A program made the translations under genes and the position numbers. A DNA stretch of 64,000 nt, from positions 435,157,921-435,221,920 of the forward strand of contig CM060900.1 of assembly GCA_030762935.1 (NCBI GenBank), given 5' to 3'. The stretch comes from Hymenopus coronatus. Lineage: Eukaryota > Arthropoda > Insecta > Mantodea > Hymenopodidae. The notes beneath the pieces were generated by a model, which saw only the letters and a list, made by a program, of their open reading frames with translations, was not told the origin of the DNA and made no database searches. Of this stretch, positions 42,491 through 54,985 are shown piece by piece (position 1 is the first letter of the stretch; each line of letters starts with the position of its first letter).

Positions 42491-42810
42491 ACAGAAGCAA
42501 GCATAGATGGAAGATCTACATTTTGATATGTGTAACAGAACAGATAATAGATGCTAGTTTAGATTTGGATATACTTTATACATATGTTGATAGTGCTTTA
42601 CATAGCATTTTGATTTGTGAATCTGTGTAGTTTTATAAAGAAGGTGAAGCACAGAAGTAAGCATAAGTGGCAGCTCTACATTTTTATGTGTAATAGCACT
42701 GACAAAAGATGCAACATTAGATTTAGATATACTTTATAATATATGTGTTGATAATGCTTTACAGAGCATTTTGATTTGGAAGTTGTGTAATTTTGTAAAG
42801 AAGCTGCACA
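42491..42810 (+). repeat. 160-bp tandem duplication
   Basis: Unit 1 starts ACAGAAGCAAGCATAGATGG at 42491; unit 2 starts ACAGAAGTAAGCATAAGTGG at 42651. Both continue CTCTACATTTT or ATCTACATTTT, TTTAGATATAC or TTTGGATATAC, and GCATTTTGATTTG. No coding sense. Confidence 0.85.
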
Positions 42811-45800
42811 AAATAAATAATCAGCTTTTCTGAAGATCAAGGTTTATCTCCTTATTAAATATCCTTTCTTAACACTTATTTCCTTATTAAGTAATTTTTC
42901 TCATTTGTTGGTTTGAATTAAAAAAACATATATCGATTAATTATTTTTAACACAACTACATATATCCTGTATTAACTTTCTTGTGTTAATATTTATAATA
43001 GCTGTACATATAAATAAATATTTTCACATACATTTTCTATCATATAAACAGTTAATGTGTTATGTAATTTTAATATGGGTGTGAAGAGAATTAAAATATT
43101 TGTATAAAGATTCCCAAATAATCAAATTAATAACTTATTGACTGTTGTGTTTGGAGTGAGCTATGAAGAATATTAAGCTTTTAAACAATTATAATTGAAT
43201 ATTTATACTAACATTTTGATGTGTACCTTGATAATTACAAAGCCATTTAAGTGTGTTACTTGGGTTTTCAGTTTTACAATAGTTCATAATTTACTGCCTG
43301 ATGTTTTCTGCATAGTCACATCTGCATCGCAAAGTGAATAACACCTTTCAAAATAGACCATCTCTGTTGCTTTCATTTGTTCTCACTGCCATACCTGATG
43401 CTAGCTCAGGTACTCTGGTATCTTTAGTGTAGCAGAGAACATTCAAAATAGCAAATTAAAATAAGTACTGGATGTACTGGAAATGCAAAGGTGTGCATTA
43501 AATCCTCAATTTAGAATATTTAAACTGCCATTCTTATTTATTATATAGAAAAACTAATGAACTAATGGGTATATAAGAACTAAGAGTGATTCTCCCATTT
43601 TGTTATTAGCAGAGGCAAGATTGTGTGTTCAAAATTATTTTCAAAATTTGCATTAATTTTGTGCCAAACTTTGATTGAATTAATAAGTACCTAATTACAT
43701 GATGGAAAACTAAATTAACAGTTTATTAAAGTAACATTAATGTTAAAACTGTTCAGTAAAAAACTCAAACCTTTTATTTCAAATTATTGTGGTGAAATGA
43801 ATCAGATATCAGACATGACCAAACTGCAACACAGCAAGTAATGACATTTTGGTTTGCCATAATTGTCCTTCTGCTAAAACTAAGCTATATGTAGAGAAAA
43901 AAATCTCTGGCTGTCACCATTTGACATCGGTAACCAAACACAATGAAGGAATTTTTCACAGATAATGTGATAAGTTTCACTTTTGCTTTCATTGCCAAGA
44001 GCAGTGTTACTACATCTGATTTAGTTTCTTTACCACCATGGCTTAGCCACTCAACAATTACAGAAAGTTCTTTATAACAAAGTTTTCATATGCTTTTTAC
44101 ATGCGTCATACCTCTTCCATTCAGTTCTTGCATTACAGAATTTGCATATTACAACACTAATCGCACTTATAAAAAATCCTTGCTCTCAATACTTCAATAC
44201 GGGAGGTCTCACTAAATTTAATGTGCCTTCCCAATTTTAATTTATAACCCATAAATGCATGCAGGTGGTCTATCAGGGAAAATATTTTCACATTAATAGA
44301 AATTCTTACAATTGCCTACAAGAAACTATGTTCTCAGGAACTTTAAGTGAGCATAATAGGAGTCATTTGATATGCTATACCTAGTATTTCAACAATAGTG
44401 CTTCCAGTTAGCTTACAACACACAGCTCTGGGGTAAGAGTACATGAAACACCCACCTGCACTGTGATGAGTTTGTTGTATGCAGGATTGTATAGAGTATT
44501 TGCTTTGTTTAGAGTTAGAGGAGGATTTTTCTTGCTTGGTACCTTAGTTTAGTATCTAGTAAGTATTGCAAAGATTAAATTCTTGTTGTTGAAATCCTAA
44601 ACATTGTTTAACAACTTCTAACTTCATGATATGAAGAAAGAATATTGAATTAAAATTTTAGTTTTGTACTTTGAAATGAATACATATTTTTCTGGGCAAA
44701 CAAAAAAAAAAAAAAAAAAAAATAAACACTTCCTTATCACTAAACATATTATTCTCAAAATATGATACATTTTTAAATATTAGCAAAAAGAAATAAGTCT
44801 CTGTATCATATCCAAATTATATCAAATGCATACAAAAAATTGTGTTTCCTAATTCATTCACTTAACTATACCTTAAAGGAAAAATTTTAACCCAGAGGTT
44901 CTCATTTATCATTAAAACCAAAATATCTTGCCTTGGTTATTAGTTTCATGCTAATGGCCTCAACATTCATTATTGCGAGACCTCGCCACCCTGCTTTGCC
45001 TCTATAATAACTCATTTAGTACTCTCAGGGAAAGTTGAATCTCAATAAGGAGTCTCAGATGAAAATGAACTGAATCACATATGCTTCACTCATTTCATGA
45101 TGGTCCTATATATCGCAGATATTTATACAGCCTAGTTATTTTTCAATTTCCTGGCTACAGTAGATAAATTGAGCTTCAATGCCAACACCCAAGTTATCAT
45201 TTGTGAGGATTCTTGACTTATTATGTGATTAATTCTTTCCACACTCTTAACCATTGACCGCCCAGCAAAAGGTTTGTCTCTTAGGGAAAAATTCTCAGCT
45301 CAGAATTGACTAAAACAATTTTTGCATGCTCGATTTATTACTGCATCTTCGCTGTAGATAGCACAACTTTTTTGCCGGCATTGTTAGGCGGTTTTATCCT
45401 TAGGATAGTAAAACAGCATAAGATGTTGAAAATGTTCCTTTTTGCAAAAAGCATTTCACTCATACAAAAAAAAAAAAAATGATATGAATACAGTACACAG
45501 GATGGAAGGTGAATAAGTGTAAATATTTGTATCAGAAGATCCTTAGGATCTGATGATCCAGCATTAGCAACCTTTTTCACTATTTCCTAAAGCTATGTTC
45601 ATGAAGAAAAATTCATAATGTTTCTAAGTTGGCTATTATTCCCTATCTCAGCTGTTCGGTGAATGGAAGAGAACACAGATGACCTTCCTCTGATTTTTGC
45701 CCTACCTGACAATAGGTATAGGATGTGAAGGAGTATATGTATTGCACACCCACGTAACCTTACGTTTTTGTATTCGTACAATATCTGATTATCCATTCAA

Positions 45801-46590
45801 TGTCATATCAACTTACCATAGTCTGGACAATGAGGATGAACGATGTCTACATAGAGATAAAAACTATTAAAAACATCTGTAAGCGTGAGTGCGTCACCCA
45901 CTCAGGCCCTATTAGTAGCTACAGGTAAATGGCCGATTGTTATTGATTTATTAACAAATTTAAGAGGTGCAGTTTTTTGTTAGCAGAAAGGAAATCTGGA
46001 AAAAGTTAATGCAATAATTTGCAGACAGTCCTTGGTATACAATTTTGTTCAAAAGCTCATGGTAGCGAGAAATGTAAAGTAGTGAAGAATGAAATCTTTT
46101 AACTTATTAAATAATATTTCGGAAAGACTAAGATTAAAATATGAACAACCTGCCAAAGGAATGGCCCATTACCTTCACGGACCATATAAAATTATTGGAC
46201 AAAAATTAAGAGAACACAGTGCGATATACGTGGTGTTTGGAACATGAGTGCGCAGATTTTGCGTGTGAGAGATCCAAATAAGACAAATAATAAAGCCCGA
46301 TAACAGCTTAATCTATCTTGAAAAAAAAAACAAAGATAACTGGATATTATTGAATACATTATCTTCACATCTGGCAACAGAATAGGACTTAGGGCCGAAT
46401 AGTTTGTTTTGGTTTGCGGTCAGGACAATGTTTTATTTTGATTTGTGCTTGAAATCCGTTCGCCACGTGCCTGTGTGTTGATTATCAGATACTGCCACTT
46501 ACGAGGGATGGGGTGGTTTTCTTTTAAGCTAACCAATCGTATTCACGAGACATGAATTAAAATCTGCGTAAGGGGTTACATATAGATTTA
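42811..46590. other. AT-rich intergenic stretch, nothing recognised
   Basis: No coding region longer than expected by chance, no inverted ends and no RNA gene. A-runs at 44702-44723 and 45464-45479. Confidence 0.5.
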
Positions 46591-46599
46591 GATTGATTA

Positions 46600-47150
46600 A
46601 AACACATAAGGAAAATTAAAATGTGCATTATGGAAATACCTCATGCAGTTGCATCGAGGAATAATTAAAATTAAAGCCACATCTTTGCTAAACAAGAATT
46701 TATTAATGGTCAATTTCTGCAACATCAACAAAATATATTCATTTACAGTAGATGCTGAAAATGTTCTTTGTTGGAATCTATGTAGGCATCGCATCTTCTT
46801 AGCCAATTTTGTCCTACCTCTTTTGAGCTTTTTGTTATGCCTAATCCTAAGGTTACTTTCAGCACACGTGTGCGAAGATCATCAATGGTAGCAAACTTAT
46901 GATGGAACAATTTATTCTTCAAATGTCCCCAGAAATAATAATGTAAAGGATTGAGTTTTAACATAAGCAAGAAGCATATCTCGGTGCTCTTGATTTGTAA
47001 AGACTCCCATAATTTTGAATGCATTAACAGAACAAGCTGTTGTGCAAGGTGTCGAAACGCAACATTACTGTGAACATTCCTGACCTTCCGCTCTACACAC
47101 ACGCCCAATTTGGCGTACTTTGTTGCAAAGCGTATCACCAAGACTTTATT
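46600..47150 (-). pseudogene. Tc1/mariner-type transposase C-terminal relic
   Basis: The minus frame 47141-46743 gives LKLNPLHYYFWGHLKNKLFH, then FATIDDLRTRV and NWLRRCDAYIDSNKEHFQHLL. These match the SPDLNPLDYYFWG block and the terminal RRC..CI...G.HF.H motif of insect mariner-like transposases. The preceding SPD is lost, and the catalytic N-terminal half is not intact. Confidence 0.7.
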
Positions 47151-47399
47151 ATGGTAGACACGCTAGAAACCAATCCTTTAATATCATTTTGTAGCTAAGC
47201 AACTCATTTTAGCCACAAATGGCCATACACTAATAGCTGTACCTCGCTAACATATTTGCAGTCTAACTTTTGATCAATTTTATTTTTCATTTATACAACT
47301 ATGCACTTTGGAGCAAAATGAAACTGGAACTTATGTTTCAGCTTAACGTGAGAAAGTTGCCGTTGAAGTCTGCGCACTCATACCGTAACACTTTGTATG

Positions 47400-47660
47400 C
47401 AGAACTTTTGTAAAACAAAACAACCCGAAGCACATTTTATTTGAATGTACTCGATATACAGATCAGGTTAGAGAAGAAAGAATAAAGTTGAACGGCTAAC
47501 GGGTAGCTAATATACTACAAAATAAAGAACCACTTACAAACTTAGAGCTTCGGTTGCTAGACGTTTGACAGTTTGTATACGAGAACATAACAAAGAGTTG
47601 AACGCATTCCTTCTTACCGACGTGGTTCTGTGTTATGCAGTGATACCTGTTTTGCAGTAA
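47400..47660 (+). pseudogene. Possible LINE ORF2 distal fragment
   Basis: NPKHILFECTRYTDQVREER (from about 47424) resembles the C..C.....E...H.LF.C..Y...R region that ends non-LTR ORF2 proteins. Only this short segment is seen. Confidence 0.4.
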
Positions 47661-48351
47661 TGGGTTTCACTCTACGCTGACCTTTGCCCGCACAAGTAGC
47701 GCCGCATGCTATTGCTAAGTCTGGCCGCTCTTACTCTGCATAAGGACATTGGTACGAAATTCCTAACTCTGGTGATTATATTAGTGAATAAAAACACACG
47801 TCTTGATTTATGAGGAAGGGAAGCAGAAGTGGTTCAGGTTTGAAATTGTCGCTCAAGTATAACGTGCGTGAGTTTACAAAGCAATCTCCAATAGGGCAAT
47901 CAGAGTATTTTTCAAAATATGACGGTCTGAACTCCCTATCCTACCCAAGTGGACAGTTTCGAGTGAAGGTTGATGTTTGCCGTTAAAGCGAAACTCACTG
48001 TTGCCAAGTCTTTATTAGTTCTAAAATGGTGGGGCACGATTCTCGGGTAGCACACATTAAAATGTATATTTAGTTAAGACTATATTTATTTTTTATTGCA
48101 ACAACTACCAGAACGCGCTGTTTCGCTCACCTTGTGTTACATCTTCCTTCTTCCCTCCATATTCCTCTGAACCTATACTATGTATTACTAGTGATCAATT
48201 ATCCACGCAGGTTCCCGCCCTTAAAAATTAATAATTTGAGCTCATATTTAGTTGGTGTATGAAATAATTCGTAGGTTAATATTAACAAATAGATAGGATA
48301 AAAAAACAGCTAAGCTTTAAAAAATTAGAAATGAAAATGTAAATGTCGTTT

Positions 48352-48602
48352 TATTTATGGACGTTCTTTAACTACTGTGGTTCTCAGCGCCCCATTTTAT
48401 ACTAGATGTGAAAGACGGCTTATTTTGCTAAGAGGCCTCCTTATCAGGCTATGATACGGGACCAACAGCTTTACTTCCCTTTCAAAGGAAGCTATGCTAA
48501 GGATTTTTACGCCCGAAAAATCCATCGGCCTCCGCCAGGTTTTGAAACCGCGACCTTGGTTATATGAAGTTAGCATGATAACACTAAACAATGGAGGGAG
48601 AC
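48352..48602 (-). mobile_element. SINE family B copy 1
   Basis: Shares with 52341-52591 the blocks CTTTAACTACTGTGGTTCTC, GGGACCAACRGCTTTACTTC, and GAAACCGCGACCTTGG then TTATATGAAGTTAGCATG. On the minus strand the right end reads as a tRNA-like head with a B-box-like GGTTTCAAAA(C)CC. No clear target duplication was found. Confidence 0.65.
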
Positions 48603-50273
48603 AGCTAAACTTTATGTGGTAAAATTTAGCTACCATATATTATACATATTCAATGTCTTCAACAATAAATATAACAACTTAAAGGATTAAGTATATATAT
48701 GCGCTTACATATATGCAGTAATATTTGCATAACACGCAGGTTACCAGGACTGATTCTGGAAACTCAACTTTCACCATTGTTATATTAATAAATCAGTACA
48801 TGTTTAAGTTAATCAAAAGTAATTAATAGTCAATTATAAGGTTTATTATTATTATTATAATGGTAGGCAACATCACCACTTACGTTAATGTTTTTCATTT
48901 TTGGTACCCCAATGCCTGTTGTCCCTATTATGACTTACTCAGATTATTAAATTATTACCATTTATTACACCATTACTACCAAGAAAGCTTCGTAAGATGG
49001 ATGTTATGTTCTTTTCTGTCACAGTTATTTGTAAACATAACCTAGCACCCCTCCCAATAATGGTGTTAATTTTACCTTTTATGGGAGTTTGGTGAAGAAG
49101 GTCCAGATTGCTGCATTTGATTCAGGTTCAGGTGTTAGTCAGGGTCGGAAAACAAACGACATGTAATGAATGCACTTATTACCAGTTTGCTAACGTTCCT
49201 CATCAAGCACGAAACCTGGCTGCTGACGAAACTGAAGTAAATACAGGAAACGTTCATCTGGCTACGGCTTCACAACCTCCTAACAATGCCCGCATTTTGT
49301 TTGTTAATAGTTATTGCCTAGTGACAGGAGAAAGACTCTAGTCAACGGTAGGAGGCAAGACTGTGTTTTGAAATAAAAAGCGTAGCACATACTTTTATGA
49401 TAAGATTGAAATGTACGGTACCATTTGTGATACAGAGAATTTGCAGACACTTCGCAAAGCTAAAAGTCTTGCACTTTCGGCTATGCTTTTAGAAAAGTTT
49501 GCAAGGTCGTCTCAGAAGTCTGCTGCACATTGTGCTCATGAGAGAGGGGCTAGCAGTGCTAACTTATATGCATTCTAAAAGCCACTAAGTAAAAAGCGTG
49601 CTCATTAAAGATTATTCCACACATTAAGTGATGACAATCCTAATCGCAGAATGAAGTTTTGTGTAACTTTCAGCAGATTGTGAGAATAGAGAGTTTGTGA
49701 CAAGGATTGAGTGATCTGGTGAGCTCAGTAAACATTCATTGAAAGATCAAAACGTTATAATTGTTCACTGGGAACGAGAAAATACACATATTTACCCCAA
49801 AGATGACAAATTATCCTCCGGCATTCAATATGCGGACTATCGTTTGGGTTCCATAGGATTTTTCACGGTTGTAGATTCTGGCACTAGGTATCTGGAATTA
49901 CTAAACACATTCATTTTACGAGCTATTTGTGAACTTCATAGAAACGTGAGTTCTGCAAACGAGACGGGACACTGCCACATTACCACTTAGGATTGCGCGA
50001 AAGGACGAGAATCTGCCGGCACACTGGATAGGAGGGAGAAGCGCATTTGTGTTACCAGACTATCAAGAGGAACCTTCAGGAATGCGCGGAAACCGCATAC
50101 ATAAACACGCTTTTACAAGAAATTACGACAGCATGAACAGAAATTCCCACGAACACACTTACCAGAGGTGTTAGTCGACTATTCCCTGTGTGACATGTTG
50201 TTTGGTTGCAAACGGTTATCATTTTTGTAACCGCAAGTAATTGCAGAGGTTCAAGAAACTTGTATTATTAAAC
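48603..50273. other. Unassigned stretch with weak coding traces
   Basis: Frames at 49108-49341 and 49739-49990 are open for about 80 codons each, with unremarkable composition, and match nothing I recognise. They could be decayed transposon ORFs. Confidence 0.35.
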
Positions 50274-50450
50274 CTGCGACCCCATTGCTGAATCGTATAA
50301 CACCTGCCTGATGTACAAAGTGTCCTGTGTTCGAATCCCAGCTGGGTGGTGGAAAATTTTCTCTAGCCAAATTTATTCCCCATCTTCCCCAGAATGTGGC
50401 GATAAATAATGTTTAATGAAGTTGTTAAGGCTAGCATTTTTTTTTTGTGT
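50274..50450 (+). mobile_element. tRNA-derived SINE-like sequence
   Basis: A tRNA-like head ends in the B box GTGTTCGAATCCCAGCTGGG (50330-50349), followed by a GGTGGAAAATTTTCTC body and a T run near 50439. Single copy in this window. Confidence 0.5.
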
Positions 50451-50751
50451 TCCAGTATAAATTTATTTGTTCTCGGTCAACGAATAAAGCAACAAAGAAT
50501 GCATGGGGGATACTTTAGATAGCACATTTGGTAGTGTGTAATTTTTCATGCATTTCAGAACAAGGACAAAATGTAAGGAATACATTTCATGCGCAAAAAA
50601 TGTGAAATCGTGACAAAAATAAAGAAAGAAAACAGACAGGATACAGAGGGAGAGAGAGGGGGGTTTAAAAGGTAGCTGTTGGGTGATTTAAACATGTCGA
50701 TGGGCTATAATTTGTAAATTTTTTACCAGATTTTACTCTTTTACCGTAACC

Positions 50752-51661
50752 TTAAGGAAGATTGGGAGTGAGTTTTTTTTTCACCTAAATCGGTCAAAAA
50801 TCGATTATTTTGTAGCTAAATGGTTGTTGTAACAACTACCTTTGGTCATTCACAGAGAGTCCTGATTCGGGCTCTGGAGCCTTTTAAAGTTCATACAATG
50901 CACCTGTTTCCTAGCATACTATTTTATAAAGCAGCATTTTTCTCAAAAGTACATTTTCACACTTTCAAAATGTTCTACGCGTCTCAATTTTGTTTTTGTC
51001 CTGAATTACATTAAACTTTCCTAGGATGTGTAGAAGTATCTATCGTAATATTCTACAGGACAAATGCACGGTATTATCAATACTAATTTTAAAATTACTT
51101 TTTTCTCTTAGAAGCGGTATTTGGGCAGATTTTCCCCGAATCTCCGATTTCCCCACCATTCATTCCACCAGTTGCTCAATCCTCATATTTCCTAGCATCC
51201 TTTTCGCCTAAATATTATCGCCCGTCTGCTCCTCAACAGGCATCTGACCAATGACATTAGCTTGTTAGTCCTAGGGTAGTAAGTCCTACGTATGAATAGG
51301 GCAAACAGGTTGGAGCAAAAGAAAACAGAATGGTTAGTTTCTAGGATTACATTTTCCTATTGGCTTATGAAAATTTTGTAATTCGCTCATCATATCTATT
51401 TAAAATATCAATCGTACAATTATTTGTGGTTTTAAACTTCAATTGCAAAAATTGCAAGCAATTTTCTCAAATTATGAGAAGCATGGGACATTTTTATTTT
51501 GCGAATATTTAAATAATAGTATTTCTAAAAGTACTTACTCAATTTTAATGAAATTTGGTATATCCATATAATAACTAAACACCAAATCAATCACAGCACA
51601 ATTTTCAGTAACGTCACTAGAAGAATAAGGAGTTTTGAAAATTCACTATCGGTTCCTTTAA
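50752..51661. mobile_element. R2 MITE, second TTAA-flanked copy
   Basis: TTAA at 50752-50755 and 51658-51661 bounds inverted ends of the pattern TTAAGGAA...GGGAGTGA and TTAAAGGAA...TAGTGAA. Interior blocks are shared with 19328-20069. 910 bp, noncoding. Confidence 0.5.
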
Positions 51662-51940
51662 ACGATCAAAAAGCAAGAAAGACAAAAGAAGAAGAATTGA
51701 TCTCGAAAGCATAAAATCAACTAGAATAACCTCAGGAGGAAGTTCACTGGAGAAATCGATGCTCCCTTCCGAGTCTACAAGCCATTTGTCTCCATTAATC
51801 CCCATCCTATCATCACAGGAAACACTGCTGAACTACGCTTCCGACAAGAGTATAAAGAGGAAAGTGTCAGGGGTTAACTCTTTCTCGTATATTATAGGTG
51901 TAGAAACAGTTGTGGGGCACTCAGTTGCTGCAGTCGAGGA

Positions 51941-52210
51941 TATAAAATGTTCTACTGTTGTGTGAAGAGGGATTCTCGGGGTTTATCGTGTTGCCGAGCG
52001 CCGGCGTGTGACTTTAGTATTCCTCGGCGCTCCTCCTTCACCCTTTTTCGGCTGGTGGAGCGGCAATCTACGTCACGACGCTCCCCCTCGTCCTTTTTCT
52101 GCTGGTGGAGCGTGTATCTATGCCCAGTTTCGTTGATCAATAAAAGGGATTCCCGGGGTTTGTCGTGCTGCGGCGCTCCTCCCTCGCCATTTATCGGCTG
52201 GTGGAGTACT
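51941..52210 (+). mobile_element. LTR-like GC-rich block with hairpin repeats
   Basis: TATAAAA at 51941-51947 and AATAAA at 52139-52144 are about 200 bases apart, as in a retroviral-type U3-R-U5. GGGATTCTCGGGGTTTATCG (51969) recurs as GGGATTCCCGGGGTTTGTCG (52146), a 177-bp period. Three hairpins of the form CGCTCC..CC/GG.GGAGCG lie at 52028-52062, 52079-52112 and 52174-52208. The ends were not located. GC content is far above the surroundings. Confidence 0.45.
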
Positions 52211-52340
52211 CGTTGCGCCGAAATAGGACGAGGAATTTCTGAGGAACGGTCAGTCGGGAAATGGCAGGCGCAGTGGCAACGCGACAGTCGCTTCAGTGAC
52301 CGTTATCTTCCACAACATGTGATTCTATTGTAAATGACTT

Positions 52341-52591
52341 GTTATTTATGTACGCTCTTTAACTACTGTGGTTCTCAGCGTCCCATTCTAAATTGAACGT
52401 GAAAGACCGCTTAATTTTGTTCAGAGGTCTCTCTATCAGGCTTGAGGTTCTTTTACATGCCGTAAATCTATGACACGGGACCAACGGCTTTACTTCCCTT
52501 CCGAAGACAGATATCGTCCTCCGCCGGGTTTGAAACCGCGACCTTGGTTATATGAAGTTAGCATGGTAAATATTACACCACGGAGGGCGAC
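52341..52591 (-). mobile_element. SINE family B copy 2
   Basis: Same order of blocks as 48352-48602, with an extra GGTTCTTTTACATGCCG segment. The right end on the minus strand begins GTCGCCCTCCGTGGTGTAAT, a tRNA-like 5' end. Confidence 0.65.
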
Positions 52592-53465
52592 AATACGTGA
52601 TGTGTTTTAGGAAATACCCTAGTTCGGAGCACAAACCCCTTTATTTGAAAGGAAAGCTGGTTGGTGCCTACAGCTGTCACTTCTAGCTGGAATTCTTTTT
52701 TTACGGCCACCAGTTGCCACTGACATCACTGATAGGCTTCTCGCTAAAGAAATTCAGCTACCTGCGGACCGTGTGATTTGGTGAACGTTTTGCACAGATT
52801 AAGTGTTAATAACAAGTATCCCACATACTCTAGAGCGTTTTCTCAATAACGTATAACAAAATTCGAATAAAAATGAGAAAATTTTGTAATGCTTATTATT
52901 TGGATTAGGCGCCAACAACACCCTTGATTTTGTACCGCAGCAAATACGCTTGCTCCGTAAATGCAATGGGAAAACACGCGAAGCGTCAGCTTATAATTTT
53001 GGGAGCAGAAAACATTCGAACATACAAGCCATTGATTCCTACGTTAATGTCTGTCTAAAAGGAACCTTTATTTATAGAAAGTGGTGGGAAAAATGTTTAG
53101 TTGTTGGTAAAGTTTTGCACTTAGAAATTTCAATTTGTAGCGTCATTGCACAACCCATGCAAGTGCGTATGGTAGTTACCAAGGAGAAGAACATTTTTTT
53201 CAAAATCTTATTGTGTTCGACCCCAATCAATTACGAAGATGCCTGTTCATATTCACTGCTATAAAAGTAAAAGTTGTTCGAAACAAATCAATTCTCATAC
53301 AGTTGGCGATACAATATAATTACGACACCAGCGAACTTAAAGACCTTGTTGTTTCATTATGTTAATACTATAACAACCATAAATTTTGCCATTATTTATG
53401 TTACGAGTACCAATTGCTAACAAAACCATAAACACTCACTCACTCACACACACACACAAACACAC
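52592..53465. other. No gene seen
   Basis: A 104-codon open frame (52950-53264) has no recognisable motif and is judged chance. CA-rich tract at 53435-53468. Confidence 0.4.
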
Positions 53466-53966
53466 ACAGGCTGATTCAAAACGACACCAAACGAAGATAG
53501 CAGTCGATTAGCATACACTTTGAATTGTCCGAAACTTGATGTCGCAGCTTTCAAACTCTTCTATTTAAAGTTTTATGTGTGATTAAAATCGGACACATTT
53601 GGGATTAGGAAGCGAAGGAACAACGGTTGTCATACGCCACGTAAACAACATCAAAACGCGTTATACGAAACACATAACAAAACCCATAGGCAACGTTTTC
53701 CAGTACTAAGGTGACCTGCGCCGCGCCGGCGTGTCTATCAAAACACGCCTATACCACGTGACTGGGATCTTCGCTACCAACCGGCATCTTTCTTGGAATA
53801 GGCCAGGCATGTGCTATTTGGTTATGTATGACTGCATAATCCGTGATGGTTTTATGGCAGTTTTTGTATGTGCCGAATTTAGAGCTGAAAATTATATTCA
53901 CGTATCACGTACGGATTGACCAACAAGGTCCACTTCTTCATTTGGTGTCGTTCCAAAGCATGAATC
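53466..53966. mobile_element. Small inverted-repeat element (about 0.5 kb)
   Basis: AACGACACCAAACGAAGA (53480-53497) is repeated inverted at 53935-53952 with one mismatch in 18. GATTCA lies outside both arms. No coding inside. No target duplication identified. Confidence 0.5.
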
Positions 53967-54041
53967 CTAATGCAAGAGACATAATAGAGCAATTGTTCCA
54001 CCAATCATGACCTCACAATAACCTACATTGACCTATGAAAT

Positions 54042-54278
54042 GGCCGCGCCGTAGCAGAGTGCTTAGACCACTCGCCTCTTGGCTAGATGGCCCGGGTTCG
54101 ATCCCAAGCGACCGCATGTGGGACTTTTGGTGGACAAAGCGGTGCAGGAGTGTGATTTCTCCGGGTTCTCCGGTTTCCCCGCCATCGCATTCCACCGGTG
54201 CTCCATCTTCATTCCATACATCATCAGTGTCATCGCCTGCGGTGCCGTTTGTAGTAAAAGCGGGCGTAAAACACTATA
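54042..54278 (+). mobile_element. SINE family A, full + strand copy
   Basis: Head GGCCGCGCCGTAGCAGAGTG, A box TAGCAGAGTGCTTAGACC, B box GGGTTCGATCCCAAG, body GTGGACAAAGCGGTGCAGG, and 3' end AGCGGGCGTAAAACACTATA. The tail is short and not pure A. Confidence 0.85.
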
Positions 54279-54599
54279 ATACTCCCTATAGAATGTGATT
54301 ATGTGTTTCAAACACAAAATGTTGCATCCTCCCATAGTACTCAAGAATTATGTGTTCTTGCTTTCCTCGCATTTGGTCGCGCAGTGTACAGTAGGCGATT
54401 TGCAGGAGCTCTGAGAATATTAGCTCTCTTTGCTTTACTGAAAGTACAACTAGTTGCTGACCCCTCACCAGATGAAAAAAAAGTATTAGTGCTTCCTCCT
54501 GTAAGTCTTTAAAAACGATAAACTCAAATACATTCTATTTTTATTTTCTCCAGCACATGTACGTATATACATAAAATGCACACAGCAGCTTGAGAAGAA

Positions 54600-54985
54600 A
54601 TTATATTTCACATAAAAATACGATACCAAGATTTCACCAGAAATACATGTCTTAGAGTCCCCTGGATTAAAGAAAAAAATAAATTTTAGAAAAGGTCCGT
54701 GTGTGTGGACAACACGTCTTAAAAACGAAAAGAACGTTAAATAACAAATTTGGTATTTAAGTTGGTATCTTCCAAGGATGCGAAACGAAGATTTCCAACC
54801 CCAATCCAAACTACCCTTTACATGGACATTTTTTTTCGAAACATTTTATTTTCTAAAAACGTCTATATCAATTATGAATAAAATGGTGTATATTAAAGGT
54901 ATTTAAAAGAACAACAAAATGTATATCCTGGATTTCTTAGGAATAGCACCAGAAGTTTTCTTCCAAGGTATAAAAACAACCTAAA
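54600..54985 (+). repeat. Dispersed repeat R1 copy
   Basis: TACGATACCAAGATTTCACC, then TTTTAGAAAAGGTCCG, AAAACGAAAAGAACG and AAATGTATATCCTGGATTTC parallel 10470-10800. It abuts the 3' end of the LINE on the other strand. Confidence 0.5.

Noticed and set aside
51947..52333. 128-codon open frame with arginine/serine-rich content
   Set aside because: It runs through the duplicated GC-rich hairpin block and lacks any conserved motif; openness follows from low AT content.
54063..54344. Protein-coding frames over 54000-54350 on both strands
   Set aside because: They are read from SINE A, whose GC-rich body leaves several frames open in every copy (also at 30385, 32929 and 60055).
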